Shown here in pieces: positions 45,755 through 56,498 of a DNA stretch of 64,000 nt. The translations under genes and the position numbers were made by a program. The notes below the pieces were generated by a model that saw nothing but the letters and a program-made list of their open reading frames with translations, was not told the origin of the DNA and did no database searches. The DNA comes from Methylobacillus flagellatus. Lineage in GTDB: Bacteria; Pseudomonadota; Gammaproteobacteria; Burkholderiales; Methylophilaceae. The stretch lies in contig NZ_SCOU01000001.1 in the NCBI RefSeq assembly GCF_005502435.1, forward strand, positions 310,001 to 374,000, written 5' to 3'. Numbering within the stretch: position 1 is the stretch's first letter; each line of letters opens with the position of its first letter.

Positions 45755-45780
45755 GGCGGACTGCCAAAGGCAAGTCCGCC
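45755..45780. terminator. Hairpin after the tad locus
   Basis: GGCGGACT (45755-45762) and AGTCCGCC (45773-45780) form a perfect 8-bp stem just past the tadG stop. The T-run is poor; it resembles an extragenic palindrome and may help end the tad transcript. The rest of the 45541-45793 gap shows no gene. Confidence 0.6.
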
Positions 45781-45793
45781 CTACCTTGTTGCG

Positions 45794-47401
45794 CTAGATG
45801 ACCAGCGGCTGCCTTTGCTGCAGCTTCACGTCTTCCAGTTTCACATCAACCACACCGATCTCGATGCCCAGCAATTTGAGCAAGGGATCGAGTAGCGTGG
45901 TAGCGATGGCCACCAGCAATGGGCGCACCAATGTGTTGACCACACCACCTACCAGGCCGAGCAGATCCAGCCCCAGCACAGAAACCGTGATGGCATTCTG
46001 CTGACCCAAGGCATTCGCCAGTCCACTACCCAACTGCGAATTACTCGACTGCAGCTGCGGCAGGTTGGCACGTATCGGATTATCCACCTCGAATGTCATG
46101 CTGGTGGCTGTGCCATTCGCGATGGGCAGATTCAGTGAAACCGTGGCCAGGCCGAGCAGCACACTGGCAGGCCCACTGCCCGCATTATTGGTGAGGGTGA
46201 GCGCCGCCAGTCCAGGTTCTGCGTCGATCAACACTTCGGTGCTACTACCACCATTGGTACGGTTGATCGCTTGCAGGCTGGCACTCCCCTGCGCTACTTC
46301 CAGATTGAGTTTCAAGTCCAGCACGCCGACCACGAAAGCACCTGCTTCGGCACGTACCTGAGCGGTGCTGACCGTTGTACACGCCAACCCTGTCAAACCT
46401 GCAGGTGGCCCTATCACTACTTTGGAAGGCTCGATCACACGTACCAGCGCATTGACGCCCACGATGGAGCCAATGTTGATGCCCAGTGGCACAGTGATGG
46501 CATTCTGACCATTGGCCACGAACACGGTGGTAGTGATCAGTGACAACAGATTGATGCTGGCATCGACCACCGCGTTGGGATCCGGGTGGGTGATGCTAAG
46601 CACATCGCCCACATTCAAATTCAGGTCCCGGTTCACTGCAGACACCAGGGCCTGCACATCCTCTGATGCCAGCAGTGCCGCCTCACCAGATTGGGCCGCC
46701 GCATAGGAGATCAGGTTAAGGAATTCACCTACGCTGGTATTCAGTGCCAACAGGTCTTTCACATTGCCTATGCTGCCATCGGCACGCACCAGGTCCAGCA
46801 ACTTGATGTTGGTGTCCGCGAGACCGCGATACGAGACCAGATCCAGATTGACATTGCCCCCCAGCACGCTAGTGAACAAGCCATTCAGCAGCGCTGACTG
46901 CTGGGTATCCAGCCGCAGGGTGCTGGTGCCTACACTAAAGGTAGCCACTGGCGTATTAGCCAGTGACACTGCCACCGTCTGCAAGGTGATACGACGGTTG
47001 AACAAGCCACCGGCCACGATACTGGCCGGCACGTCTTGTGTGAGGATCACTTGCACGGCCTGCGTGCTACCTCCGGGCGTGAACGCACGCACCCCGCCGC
47101 TGGTCGAGCCCAGCACCACGCTGTTAGGGCTGGACGAGACACTACCGCCAAAACCATTGGCAGCTGCCGCCTGCTGAGCCGCAGCGATCACGTCATCCAT
47201 GCTACTGGCACAGCCGATCTGGCGTGCCGCTTCTATAGCCGCGATGTCGGTTGCCGACTGCAGTTGGCGTTGTTGCATCCACAAGCGGCCGCTATCGAGC
47301 GCCAGCACGGCGAACAACACCAGCAGCGTCAACATCAGCACGCCCATGATGGCGGCAGCGCCGGATTGACGCTGCCTGGATGTCTTGTTAGTTGCCGGCA
47401 T
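45794..47401 (-). CDS. tadG: TadG-family pilus assembly protein
   Basis: 535 residues from ATG 47401; a longer frame to 47470 overlaps DUF3613 fully. The N-terminus has the TadE/G-type motif RQSGAAAIMGVLMLTLLVLFA, then a Tad-type domain (LDSGRLWMQQRQLQSATDIAA) with a long secreted region rich in Val, Ala, Ser and Asn. TadG proteins are pseudopilin-like envelope proteins needed for Flp pilus assembly. It is the last gene of the operon and overlaps DUF3613 by 14 bases. Confidence 0.85.
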   Translation of the reverse strand: MPATNKTSRQRQSGAAAIMGVLMLTLLVLFAVLALDSGRLWMQQRQLQSATDIAAIEAARQIGCASSMDDVIAAAQQAAAANGFGGSVSSSPNSVVLGSTSGGVRAFTPGGSTQAVQVILTQDVPASIVAGGLFNRRITLQTVAVSLANTPVATFSVGTSTLRLDTQQSALLNGLFTSVLGGNVNLDLVSYRGLADTNIKLLDLVRADGSIGNVKDLLALNTSVGEFLNLISYAAAQSGEAALLASEDVQALVSAVNRDLNLNVGDVLSITHPDPNAVVDASINLLSLITTTVFVANGQNAITVPLGINIGSIVGVNALVRVIEPSKVVIGPPAGLTGLACTTVSTAQVRAEAGAFVVGVLDLKLNLEVAQGSASLQAINRTNGGSSTEVLIDAEPGLAALTLTNNAGSGPASVLLGLATVSLNLPIANGTATSMTFEVDNPIRANLPQLQSSNSQLGSGLANALGQQNAITVSVLGLDLLGLVGGVVNTLVRPLLVAIATTLLDPLLKLLGIEIGVVDVKLEDVKLQQRQPLVI

Positions 47402-47663
47402 TGTCGACAACGCCAGGCAGTCGGTACTGGGCCGGGATGGGGTGCGTGAAGCTCTTGAGGTAGCGTTCATTGATTCTCTCCATCACGGGGCCAGACAACT
47501 GCTGCGGTTTATTGGAGGCGGCTTTGCCACTGGTTTGCAGATCCAGCCATGCCCGCGTTTGTACCTGCTCGTCCTTGGCATAGGAATCGGCAGCATGAGC
47601 AGCCGTCATCAAAGTGAGGCTGGCGGCCATCATCAGCGCCAATCGGGTCATCGTTTTCATCAT
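47388..47663 (-). CDS. DUF3613 protein of the tad locus
   Basis: 91 residues with a signal peptide (cleavage near TAAHAA), then EQVQTRAWLDLQTSGKAA and LSGPVMERINERYLKSF, typical of DUF3613. These small secreted proteins occur in tad loci of betaproteobacteria; role unknown. It overlaps the TPR gene stop upstream (four bases) and tadG downstream. Confidence 0.82.
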   Translation of the reverse strand: MMKTMTRLALMMAASLTLMTAAHAADSYAKDEQVQTRAWLDLQTSGKAASNKPQQLSGPVMERINERYLKSFTHPIPAQYRLPGVVDNAGN

Positions 47664-48526
47664 TCAATACTCCATTGCAAGGTGGTGGAAAGGATGCCAG
47701 TGCAGACGGTACCGCCCTGACATTCCGTGTTCTGATATTGCACGGTCTTTTCCGGCAGACTGGCGATGCGGGTCGGTGCTACAACCTGTGCTGGCATCTG
47801 CGCTGCCGCGGTTTTCTGGGTGACAGGCATCAAACGGCTCAGTTGCTCGGCATCCACGCCGTAGATCTCGGAAAAACGCCGGGCTTTTTCATAATGGCCC
47901 TGCTCTATCATCAGGCTGAGCAGATTGTTGACGGCCAGGCTGTTGTTTCTATCCAGCTCGATGGCGGTCAGGTATTCCTGCAGCGCGCGCTGCTTGTTAC
48001 CACTTTTCATCAAGGCATAACCAAAATCACCACGGATCACGCTGTCGATGGGTGCCAGGCTGGCCGCTCTGGTCAGGTATTTGGCAGACTCGGCATGCTG
48101 ATTCTGTTGACTCAGCACCAGACCGATACCCTGATAGGCATACGCCGCTACGCAACTGCCCAGCAGCTGCTGATACAGCGCAGTGGCTTGTACCAGGCTG
48201 CCCACCTGGCGCAAGCTGTTGGCGCGCAGCAGATCAGCACGCGGCGACTTGATGGCCGCGGCGTCCAGGAACGCGATGGCGGCATAGGATTTACGGTCCT
48301 GCAGCACCTGGGCGATCATGTCCAGCTTGCTGTTGTCTTCAGGTTTTAATGCTTCACACGCCTGGATACGGCCAGCGGGCTCCGGAAGCGTGCTGGCCAC
48401 TTCTGCGCTGGCTTCGGTGGCTGCCTTGGTAGGGACGACCGGAGCGCCCAGCGGCGCTGCCTGCAAGGCGGTGCTGACCAGCAGTGCGCTGAAACCGGCT
48501 AACGTTTTAGTGAACTTCATTGCCAT
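47660..48526 (-). CDS. tadD: TadD-like TPR protein
   Basis: 288 residues with a signal peptide (ending near STALQA) and tetratricopeptide repeats (about residues 90-220: ADLLRANSLRQVGSLVQATALYQQLLG, split units near GYALMKSGNKQRALQEYL). TadD lipoproteins pilot or stabilise the Tad secretin. Here the signal lacks an obvious lipobox cysteine, unlike many TadD proteins. The stop overlaps DUF3613. Confidence 0.82.
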   Translation of the reverse strand: MAMKFTKTLAGFSALLVSTALQAAPLGAPVVPTKAATEASAEVASTLPEPAGRIQACEALKPEDNSKLDMIAQVLQDRKSYAAIAFLDAAAIKSPRADLLRANSLRQVGSLVQATALYQQLLGSCVAAYAYQGIGLVLSQQNQHAESAKYLTRAASLAPIDSVIRGDFGYALMKSGNKQRALQEYLTAIELDRNNSLAVNNLLSLMIEQGHYEKARRFSEIYGVDAEQLSRLMPVTQKTAAAQMPAQVVAPTRIASLPEKTVQYQNTECQGGTVCTGILSTTLQWSIE

Positions 48527-48530
48527 CTCC

Positions 48531-49442
48531 TTAGATTGTGCCTAGTGCCTTGACCAGTGACATGAAGCCTGGGCCAGCGATCAGCAGCAACAGCGCCGGG
48601 AACATGAAGATCACCATCACCATGGTCATCTTCGCCGACAGCTTGCTGACATACTCGCGCAGGTCACTCATCTGGCGTTCTTGCATCATGGTCGTGTAGT
48701 TGGCCAGCGAATCACGTACATTGCCGCCATACTGGGTGACCTGGCGCAACATGGCGACGGTATCGCTCAATTCATCCAGGGCGATGGCCTCTGCCATCTT
48801 GGACAATGCCTCGCCTCTGTCCTGACCTGCCATGATGCGTGCAATCACCTTTTGCAATTCCTGTGCCATGTTGGGCACCAGGTCTGTCCCCTCTTCTGCA
48901 CACACCCGCAAGGCATGCTCCAACGACAAACCGGAGTCGAACAGCATGCGCAGCATATGCAGCAGCGGCACCAGTTCACTACGGATCGCCTTCAATCTGG
49001 TTCTGGCGCGAACCACCAGCAGCCGCTTCAAACCCAGATATGCTGCGGCAAAGCCGAGCAAAGGGTAGGAGGACTGGGTCAGCAGCGAACTGCCGGTGGG
49101 CACCAGAAGCAGCCAGGCCAACAAGGCCATGACCGGTGGCAGCAACAATAAAGCGCTGCGGAAAATAAAACGGATACGTTCGCTGCCCCAACCCGCCTGC
49201 ATCAACAAGTGACCAATTTCGTCATCTTTGGACGAAGCTGATACCTCCAGCTTGTTGAGCATCCAGTCCAGGCTCATGGGCCAGCGTGATGGATTGAGCT
49301 GAAAACTGTCGTCTACATTGCGACGGAACACGTCTTCGAAGCGTTGTGACACCTGACGCGATTTGTGGGCCGCACGGTCCAGCACCAGCAAGGCCAGCGC
49401 GCACAGTACGCAGATGGAAACACCCCAGAGCAATGGATTCAT
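48531..49442 (-). CDS. tadC: Tad inner-membrane protein TadC
   Basis: 303-residue type II/IV secretion F-domain protein with membrane segments near residues 5-20, 95-130 and 270-300. The F-domain shows LVPLLHMLRMLFDSGLSLEHA and LRQVTQYGGNVRDSLANY. It pairs with TadB to form the platform driven by TadA. Confidence 0.9.
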   Translation of the reverse strand: MNPLLWGVSICVLCALALLVLDRAAHKSRQVSQRFEDVFRRNVDDSFQLNPSRWPMSLDWMLNKLEVSASSKDDEIGHLLMQAGWGSERIRFIFRSALLLLPPVMALLAWLLLVPTGSSLLTQSSYPLLGFAAAYLGLKRLLVVRARTRLKAIRSELVPLLHMLRMLFDSGLSLEHALRVCAEEGTDLVPNMAQELQKVIARIMAGQDRGEALSKMAEAIALDELSDTVAMLRQVTQYGGNVRDSLANYTTMMQERQMSDLREYVSKLSAKMTMVMVIFMFPALLLLIAGPGFMSLVKALGTI

Positions 49443-49451
49443 GATGCGGTC

Positions 49452-50356
49452 CTATACACTTTTCAACATACGCCAGAACACAAAGATGCCAGTCAGCTGT
49501 AAACCCAGCGCAGACCAGAACACGTAGATACCCGTCGGGTCTTTCAGCATGCCGTCGAGGTAAGCCGGATTCATCAGGTGGATGTAGCCCACGATGGAGA
49601 TCGGGATCAGCGACAACACCCAGGCCGACACTTTGGTCTGGCCGGTCATGCTGGCCAGCTCGCGTGCGGCCTGCTCACGCTGACGTATCATCAGCATGAT
49701 GCTTTTCAGCAGGTCCTTGGCCGAGGTGCCGTACATATTGCTGATGCGGATGGCCAGCGCCACCAGACCCAGTTCATGCTGGGCATGCAGCTTGGCAGCG
49801 TCCTGCAAGGATTCGGTGAAGCTGGCCCCCAGATCGGTGGCACGGATCACGGGCAGCAGCACGTCACGCAAGGGGATAGGCGTCTCTTCCACCACGGCGC
49901 GGATCGCACCTTCCACACTGCGGCCAGTCCCCAGGCTGCGCAGCACCTGGTCGATGAAGGCCGGGATCTGCGTCAGCATCTGCTGACGACGGCGTTGCAA
50001 ACGTACATAAGGGATCACGAAACCGAGCACGAACACACCGGCCAGCAGTGCCAGCACCGCCATCGGCCCGTCCAACAAGAGCTGGGTGAGCGCCACCAGC
50101 AAGGCCAGCAGCAGCAAGGCCAGCAATTTATGCTGGGTACCGGGTTCGAAACCCAGGTAGATGGATACCTTCAGATGCATCTCTTCAGCGAAGCTGCGCT
50201 GCCAGACAGAGCCATCCTGAGAAGAAGCGTCCTTTGGCAGGGCCAGCGTGAACTGGTCCATCATCTTCTGGCGCAAGCGCTGCTTTTCGCTGATATGCAG
50301 GAACATGAATGCCGCAATCAGCATCATGGCGGCAACGCCCAGGAATAGCATGAAGA

Positions 50357-50360
<4 letters not shown>
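49452..50360 (-). CDS. tadB: Tad inner-membrane protein TadB
   Basis: 302-residue F-domain protein with helices near 1-20, 85-125 and 240-295. Motifs include IPAFIDQVLRSLGTGRSVEGA and MYGTSAKDLLKSIMLMIRQREQAA. Start overlaps the tadA stop by four bases. Confidence 0.9.
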
Positions 50361-51619
<1,259 letters not shown>

Positions 51620-51648
51620 GGGAATGTCCTCGCCTGTGCCAGTCGAAA

Positions 51649-52881
51649 TTAACGGTAACGTGCAATCATTTGCGTCAGGCGTCCCAGCCCGCTGCTCTTG
51701 CGAGCTGGCTGGCGACCACTCAGCACAGCCGTCAATTCGCGCAAGCTGGTCAGGTAGGGGTCGTTGGGTGCCGTGATGAACATGCTTTCGCCGGAATTGG
51801 TCGCCGTGAGGCGGGCCATGCCGGAAGGCGGCATGGTCGCCAGCAGTGGCAAGTCGAACGATTGCGAGATGCTGTCGCAGTCAGGCAGCAAACTGGGCAG
51901 GTAACGGTCCACCACCAGGCCAGCGTTCTGCAGTTGCACCTTGTTCTCGCGCAACTGCTTCAGCAGTTCGAAGTTCTTCTTGCAGCTGGGCAGGCTCTGC
52001 TCGGCCAGCATGATGGTGTTATCCACATTGGCCAGCACCACGGAAAGGAAGTCCAGGCGGGTCACCGCACCGACGTTGATGACGATCTGCGAGAAATAAC
52101 GGCGCATGGTGCGCAGCATCATGTAGATATCCGCAGAGGTGAACTGCACTTCCTGACCGCCCTCTTCCGGCATGGCCAATACCGCCAGCCCGGATTTGTG
52201 TTTGCTGAAGCCGGTCTGGATCAGCGTGGCGTCCAGGCGACGCAGATTGCGCAGTGCGTCCAGGAAGCTGTATTTGGTGGAAAGCCCCATGTAGAGCGTG
52301 CATTCGGAATGCGGGATACCCAGATCGATCAGTAAGGTCGGCTCCTGCTGCTGCATGGCGATGGCCAGATGCGCTGCCAGGAAAGGCGCGTCGTTGTTGG
52401 GGCGCGCACTGATGATGGCGGTGATCTTGCCAGCCACTTCGTCTTTGGGACTGGCAGAGACGCCATCCCGGTTGAATTGGCGGCCAAGCACGGCCAGTAA
52501 CTCGCTGGAGCGCATGCCCATCTTGATGAAGTCACGCACACCGGCACGCATGATCGCCAGCAGCAGGTTCTCATCGGCTGCCTTGGCGATGGCCAGCACC
52601 GGCAAGGACGGACGGTTGGCGACCAGGCTTTCGATCAGCGACAACTCCACACGCAGGTCCTTGGGCGACAGATCGGTGACCGTGCTGCCGGTGCGTGCGT
52701 CCTGCGACTGCAGGTGGATCAGCACCGCATGCGCACTCGCGGCATCGACAAGTTGTGTGATACGTTCAATATCGTTCGTATCTACTTGAATGATATTGGC
52801 TGTGTCGGCACACACTTCATTCAGCCAATCCTGGCAAGGCTGATTACTGCTGACCAGTACATAGTTTTTCTTGACGTTCAT
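51649..52881 (-). CDS. tadZ: TadZ/CpaE-family localisation protein, without a canonical P-loop
   Basis: 410 residues. An N-terminal receiver-like domain (about residues 1-130) with ELSLIESLVANRPSLPVLAI is followed by an atypical MinD/ParA-like ATPase domain. Where a GKT-type P-loop is expected, the sequence reads ITAIISARPNNDAPFLAAHL, with no lysine-threonine pair. Later segments (LLIDLGIPHSECTLYMGLS, IVINVGAVTRLDF) fit the fold. TadZ localises the Tad machine; this copy may not bind ATP in the usual way. Confidence 0.85.
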   Translation of the reverse strand: MNVKKNYVLVSSNQPCQDWLNEVCADTANIIQVDTNDIERITQLVDAASAHAVLIHLQSQDARTGSTVTDLSPKDLRVELSLIESLVANRPSLPVLAIAKAADENLLLAIMRAGVRDFIKMGMRSSELLAVLGRQFNRDGVSASPKDEVAGKITAIISARPNNDAPFLAAHLAIAMQQQEPTLLIDLGIPHSECTLYMGLSTKYSFLDALRNLRRLDATLIQTGFSKHKSGLAVLAMPEEGGQEVQFTSADIYMMLRTMRRYFSQIVINVGAVTRLDFLSVVLANVDNTIMLAEQSLPSCKKNFELLKQLRENKVQLQNAGLVVDRYLPSLLPDCDSISQSFDLPLLATMPPSGMARLTATNSGESMFITAPNDPYLTSLRELTAVLSGRQPARKSSGLGRLTQMIARYR

Positions 52882-52884
52882 GGC

Positions 52885-54279
52885 TTACCTCGACATTCCG
52901 CTGGAAGTGGCTTCAGGGATACCGCTTCCGGAGAAGAAGAAGTCACTGAAGGATGGTTTGTAATCGTGATAGGCCTTGCCTGGCAGATCTGGCAACTTGG
53001 CATCGGCCGCGATAGGACGGATCAGGCGTGGGGTCACCACCATCAGCAGCTCTTTGTCTTCACGGTCGAAGCGCTTGGAGGTGAAGAAGGCACCGATGAC
53101 CGGGATACTGCCCAGGCCCGGGAACTTGTCCAGGTTATTGATGGTGTTACGGCTGACCATGCCGCTGATGACGAAGCTTTCGCCATTGCCCAGCGAGACA
53201 CTGGTATCGGTACGGCGTACACGCAGGCCGGGTACCGAGACACCGCCGGTTTGTACGGCATTGGCAAAGTCCAGCTCACTCACCTCTGGGGATACCTTGA
53301 GGTAGATGCGGTCGTTATCGAGCACGGTAGGCGTCAGCATCAGACGTACGCCGTATTCTTTGTACTGGATGGTGATGGCGCTATCGCTGCCTGCACCGCG
53401 ACGGATAGGCACCGGGAATTCACCACCGGCCAGGAAGGTCGCCGTCTGGCCGGAGATGGCAGACAAGGAAGGTTCGGCCAGCGTGTAAGCAAACCCGTTC
53501 GATTCCAGGATACTCAACGTGCCCAGCAAGCCGGAGCCGAAGTTACCCAGCGCCACGTTAAAGGCGTTCAGTACCGGCAGGAAGCCGGAAGCGCTCTGGA
53601 ACGAGAAACCGTCTGCCGTGGAGCTTACGCTGTTCAGGTTGCCAGGCGCAGATACGGCCAGCGTGCGGTTACCGGAGTTACGACCTGCGAACAGACCGAA
53701 GCGCATCACGTTCTTGCGGCTGACTTCCACCACTTTGATGTCGATCTGCACATGGCTGTCAAAATCGGCTTTACTGGCGTTCAGGGTCGCGGCCGGGTCC
53801 TGCTTGAGCGCCTGCAGTGCCAGCGCATGACTGTCCAGGGAACTCGCAGAGCCGGTCAGGGCAACCGATTTGCCTGCAGCTGCTACATCCAGCAGTGGAT
53901 CCACCGTGGTGGTTTCCAGCGCTTCTTTTTCCAGATTCACCGGGCGTTGCACATTCAGTTGCAGGATATGGCTGGGCTGAGCGGATTTGCTGTCATCCCA
54001 TAGTTTGACTTCGGTGCTGCCCAGGCCCTTGCCGGTGATCATCAGACTGCCCGGCGAGGTGATGGTGACGCTGGCCACTGCCGGGTCAGACACCGCCACG
54101 CGGCGCAGTGATTTGCCGTGCTGGTAGATCTGTTGCTGGCCGACATCGATATCCAGTTTTTCGTTGGCGCTGGCATCGAAGGCCATCAGCGTGGCGGCGG
54201 TCAACAATGTGGCCAGCAGCGCGGTCCGCATCCAGCTGCCCGGATGCAAGGTTTGGACGTTGGTGTTATGGGTGTTCAT
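52885..54279 (-). CDS. rcpA: Tad outer-membrane secretin RcpA/CpaC
   Basis: 464-residue secretin. A signal peptide precedes a BON/N0-like domain (IYQHGKSLRRVAVSDPAVASV) and the C-terminal secretin core (FLAGGEFPVPI, YKEYGVRLMLTPTV, SFVISGMVSRNT, PVIGAFFTSKRFDREDKELLMVVTPRLI). It forms the outer-membrane pore for the Flp pilus. Confidence 0.93.
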   Translation of the reverse strand: MNTHNTNVQTLHPGSWMRTALLATLLTAATLMAFDASANEKLDIDVGQQQIYQHGKSLRRVAVSDPAVASVTITSPGSLMITGKGLGSTEVKLWDDSKSAQPSHILQLNVQRPVNLEKEALETTTVDPLLDVAAAGKSVALTGSASSLDSHALALQALKQDPAATLNASKADFDSHVQIDIKVVEVSRKNVMRFGLFAGRNSGNRTLAVSAPGNLNSVSSTADGFSFQSASGFLPVLNAFNVALGNFGSGLLGTLSILESNGFAYTLAEPSLSAISGQTATFLAGGEFPVPIRRGAGSDSAITIQYKEYGVRLMLTPTVLDNDRIYLKVSPEVSELDFANAVQTGGVSVPGLRVRRTDTSVSLGNGESFVISGMVSRNTINNLDKFPGLGSIPVIGAFFTSKRFDREDKELLMVVTPRLIRPIAADAKLPDLPGKAYHDYKPSFSDFFFSGSGIPEATSSGMSR

Positions 54280-54280
54280 C

Positions 54281-55243
54281 TTAGTTTTCCTTGAAACTGA
54301 TGGTTTCGGTTTTGTCGCCGCTGTGCAGGATCACCTGAGTGCTTTTTTGCACAGGCTTTCTTGCCGGGCTGGAGGCCAGTTTGCTAGGCGCAGATGCTGC
54401 CACCAGGGGCTTCTTGCCATCTGCAGCGGCCAGTTCAGCCAGGCTGATCTGACGGCTATCCACGCTCGCTTCCAGTGGTGTAGGTGGCTCGGCACCACGC
54501 AGCGCCAGGCGCAGCGAACCAGTATTGGCAGCCAGCATCAGGCGTGTCATGTCGAACTCCTTGACGGCCAGCACGGCGGAGCGACTGGCGGCGCCAGATT
54601 TCTCATTGGAGCGCTCGCTGGATTTGGGCTTGCCTGCGCTGAGCGCATCGTCCTGTCCCAGCAGGCTGTTCTGTTCGGTGTTTTCGGTCGTTTCTGACTG
54701 GGCTGCGGCTTGCAGATCCGGGCCATAACTCAACACCCGTACGTCTTGCAGCACCACTTGCGCATTGGTTTGCTTGACTGCCTTGTCGGTCTTGTTCTCT
54801 GCTTCCAGGAACAGCAGCACATCCACATGGTCACCGGGCTTGATATGGCCACCCACGCCGACCACTTCGTCCACCTTGATGGCCATGCCACGCTCGCCCG
54901 GCTTGAGCATCTCTGCAGCAGGACCCAGGTCCGGCAGCTGACTGGTCAGCACCGGCGACCCTGCTTCGATCTGGGCGATGGTCATCTTGCCTATCAGTTG
55001 CGACTTGCTGGAAAAGGTCATCAGGTTCTTTTGTTCCACCATGCGCACCGACAGATCGGTTTCCTTGAGCACTTCACCGGCAGGGATGGTCTGCTCGACC
55101 ACTACCTGCGGATAGGTCATGGGCGGTGCTTTGACGATGACAGGCTCGGCTGGACGCTCGCTGAGACGCAGGCCGAACCAGCCGGCAGCAACCGCACCGA
55201 TGACCAGCAGCAGTGCGACGATTCTTAGAAAATTGACAGTCAT
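54281..55243 (-). CDS. cpaB: Pilus assembly protein CpaB/RcpC
   Basis: 320 residues. One N-terminal membrane helix (about residues 5-25) precedes an SAF-like domain (VVVEQTIPAGEVLKETDLSVR) and the CpaB region (MAIKVDEVVGVGGHIKPGDHVDVL), then a low-complexity Ser/Lys-rich stretch. CpaB/RcpC interacts with the secretin in the periplasm. It stops one base before the secretin gene begins. Confidence 0.9.
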   Translation of the reverse strand: MTVNFLRIVALLLVIGAVAAGWFGLRLSERPAEPVIVKAPPMTYPQVVVEQTIPAGEVLKETDLSVRMVEQKNLMTFSSKSQLIGKMTIAQIEAGSPVLTSQLPDLGPAAEMLKPGERGMAIKVDEVVGVGGHIKPGDHVDVLLFLEAENKTDKAVKQTNAQVVLQDVRVLSYGPDLQAAAQSETTENTEQNSLLGQDDALSAGKPKSSERSNEKSGAASRSAVLAVKEFDMTRLMLAANTGSLRLALRGAEPPTPLEASVDSRQISLAELAAADGKKPLVAASAPSKLASSPARKPVQKSTQVILHSGDKTETISFKEN

Positions 55244-55276
55244 GTTGAGGTTCTCGCTATCAGATAAAAATGGGAA

Positions 55277-55774
55277 CTAGAACAACCGCAGAACGGCGGT
55301 TCCACGAAGTTGGCTAGGCAAAGGCAGCATGGGCTGCCCATTCGGCAGATTGAAACTGGGGAGGATGGGCTGACTCATGTAGTTGGCGTATTCCACGCGT
55401 ACGGTCAGCACATTGGCGGTGACGTCCACTTGCACACGGGAGTTACCAGCGCCTAATACTTTTTGTTTGATGCCGTCAGGCAGCCACACCAGGCTGTTGC
55501 CCACGGTGGTACGCACTTGCGGAATGACGCCAGCGCTGATGTATTCACTGTCACTGGGGAATGCTAAAGGGTCGACTGCGATCGCTGCCCGGGCACCCTC
55601 TTCAGAAGCATGAGCGAACGAGGCTTGCAGCAGGAACATCAGGGAATAATTGATGATGGCGTAGAACAAGGTGAAGATCAGCAGGAAGATGATGGCGAAT
55701 TCGATCGCCACTGCGCCACGCTGACTCTTGGCAAGCCCTGCCCGCCCGTTACTCTGATTATCTGCTTTACGCAT
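55277..55774 (-). CDS. tadE: TadE-like pseudopilin
   Basis: 165 residues from ATG 55774. The prepilin-type segment RGAVAIEFAIIFLLIFTLFY shows the G-X4-E motif processed by a TadV-type peptidase, with a short basic leader in front. The rest is a periplasmic domain (FAHASEEGARAAIAVDP). The open frame continues upstream to 55972 but that part is the 47-aa gene in another frame. Start lies two bases after that gene stops. Confidence 0.9.
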   Translation of the reverse strand: MRKADNQSNGRAGLAKSQRGAVAIEFAIIFLLIFTLFYAIINYSLMFLLQASFAHASEEGARAAIAVDPLAFPSDSEYISAGVIPQVRTTVGNSLVWLPDGIKQKVLGAGNSRVQVDVTANVLTVRVEYANYMSQPILPSFNLPNGQPMLPLPSQLRGTAVLRLF

Positions 55775-55776
55775 GA

Positions 55777-55920
55777 TCAACTTCCCAGCCACTTTCCGCT
55801 CAAAATAAGCAGTACCAACAACACACATATCAAGCCGGCAATGATGGCGAACTGAAGTGCACTGACGGGGGTTCTGTTGATACTGCGCCGCACTGCACTT
55901 TGTTTGATACGTTGCCACAT
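55777..55920 (-). CDS. 47-aa Flp/TadE-like small membrane protein
   Basis: A short gene hidden in a different frame from the tadE extension. It begins MWQRIKQSAVRRSINRTPVS and continues ALQFAIIAGLICVLLVLLIL before SGKWLGS. A basic leader followed by one hydrophobic helix is the layout of Flp pilins, but ALQF stands where Flp proteins have the conserved IEY glutamate. GGCAGG lies before the ATG. It is two bases from tadE and probably first in the tad operon. It could be a divergent Flp-like pseudopilin or an unrelated membrane peptide. Confidence 0.55.
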   Translation of the reverse strand: MWQRIKQSAVRRSINRTPVSALQFAIIAGLICVLLVLLILSGKWLGS

Positions 55921-56498
55921 CCGACCTGCCCTTTAACTCATTACGAGTGGACATAGGCAAGCTCTGTGCCAATGGGGAATTTCAATGCTGGGTATGGCTG
56001 AAAAGCCTGATCTGGCGCGGTTTGAAGCTGCAAGAGCCGATGAATGCAGTGGTCTGTGCAGATGACCATAAGCCGCTGGCTGGCTGACGCGGCTGGTCAG
56101 CGCAGGACCAGCGGTGTCAGCTGGTCATCGATATGACAAAAACTGTCACTTGATGCACAAAGCGGTCAGCCCTTATTCGGCTTGAGCCCGCCTGGTGAGA
56201 TGGAGCTTGGTGCTGCGAGGCCCAAGCAAGCGATGAGTCAAGCCATAACGGAACGCAGGTGTCATCGCCAACAGCTGTGGCACGTTAGCTGCATCTACTG
56301 CTCGATGCCATGTGTGGTGTGTGCGAACAGCGTACGCCAGCCAACTGTCATGAGGATTTCATGACATCGCCACATGCCAGCGGCAAGCTGTGCGCAGTTT
56401 TTTGATTGAATGATGTGAATCATTTCCACAGAAACGAATCACAGACAGCACTGAATATCCTTCAGTGTGTAATTTGAATTCCCAAAAGGAGTGTTTTG
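55921..56498. other. 578-bp intergenic region upstream of the tad operon
   Basis: No convincing gene. It should hold the tad promoter (minus strand) and that of the 64-aa gene (plus). Contents: repeated GGTCAGC-type words near 56090-56170 and a 21-bp inverted repeat, TGTCATGA (56346-56353) with TCATGACA (56359-56366). A 60-codon plus ORF at 56182-56364 has no ribosome site or protein-like composition. Confidence 0.7.
56346..56366. promoter_or_regulatory. 21-bp inverted repeat, candidate operator
   Basis: TGTCATGA, five bases, TCATGACA: a perfect 8-bp inverted repeat. It lies between the divergent tad operon and 64-aa gene, so it could bind a dimeric regulator. Confidence 0.5.

Noticed and set aside
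55775-55972. N-terminal extension of tadE
   Set aside because: The pilin-type leader starts at 55774; the upstream stretch is the 47-aa gene in another frame and has no similarity.
56182-56364. 60-codon plus-strand ORF upstream of the 64-aa gene
   Set aside because: No ribosome site, unusual composition, overlaps the inverted repeat and likely regulatory DNA.
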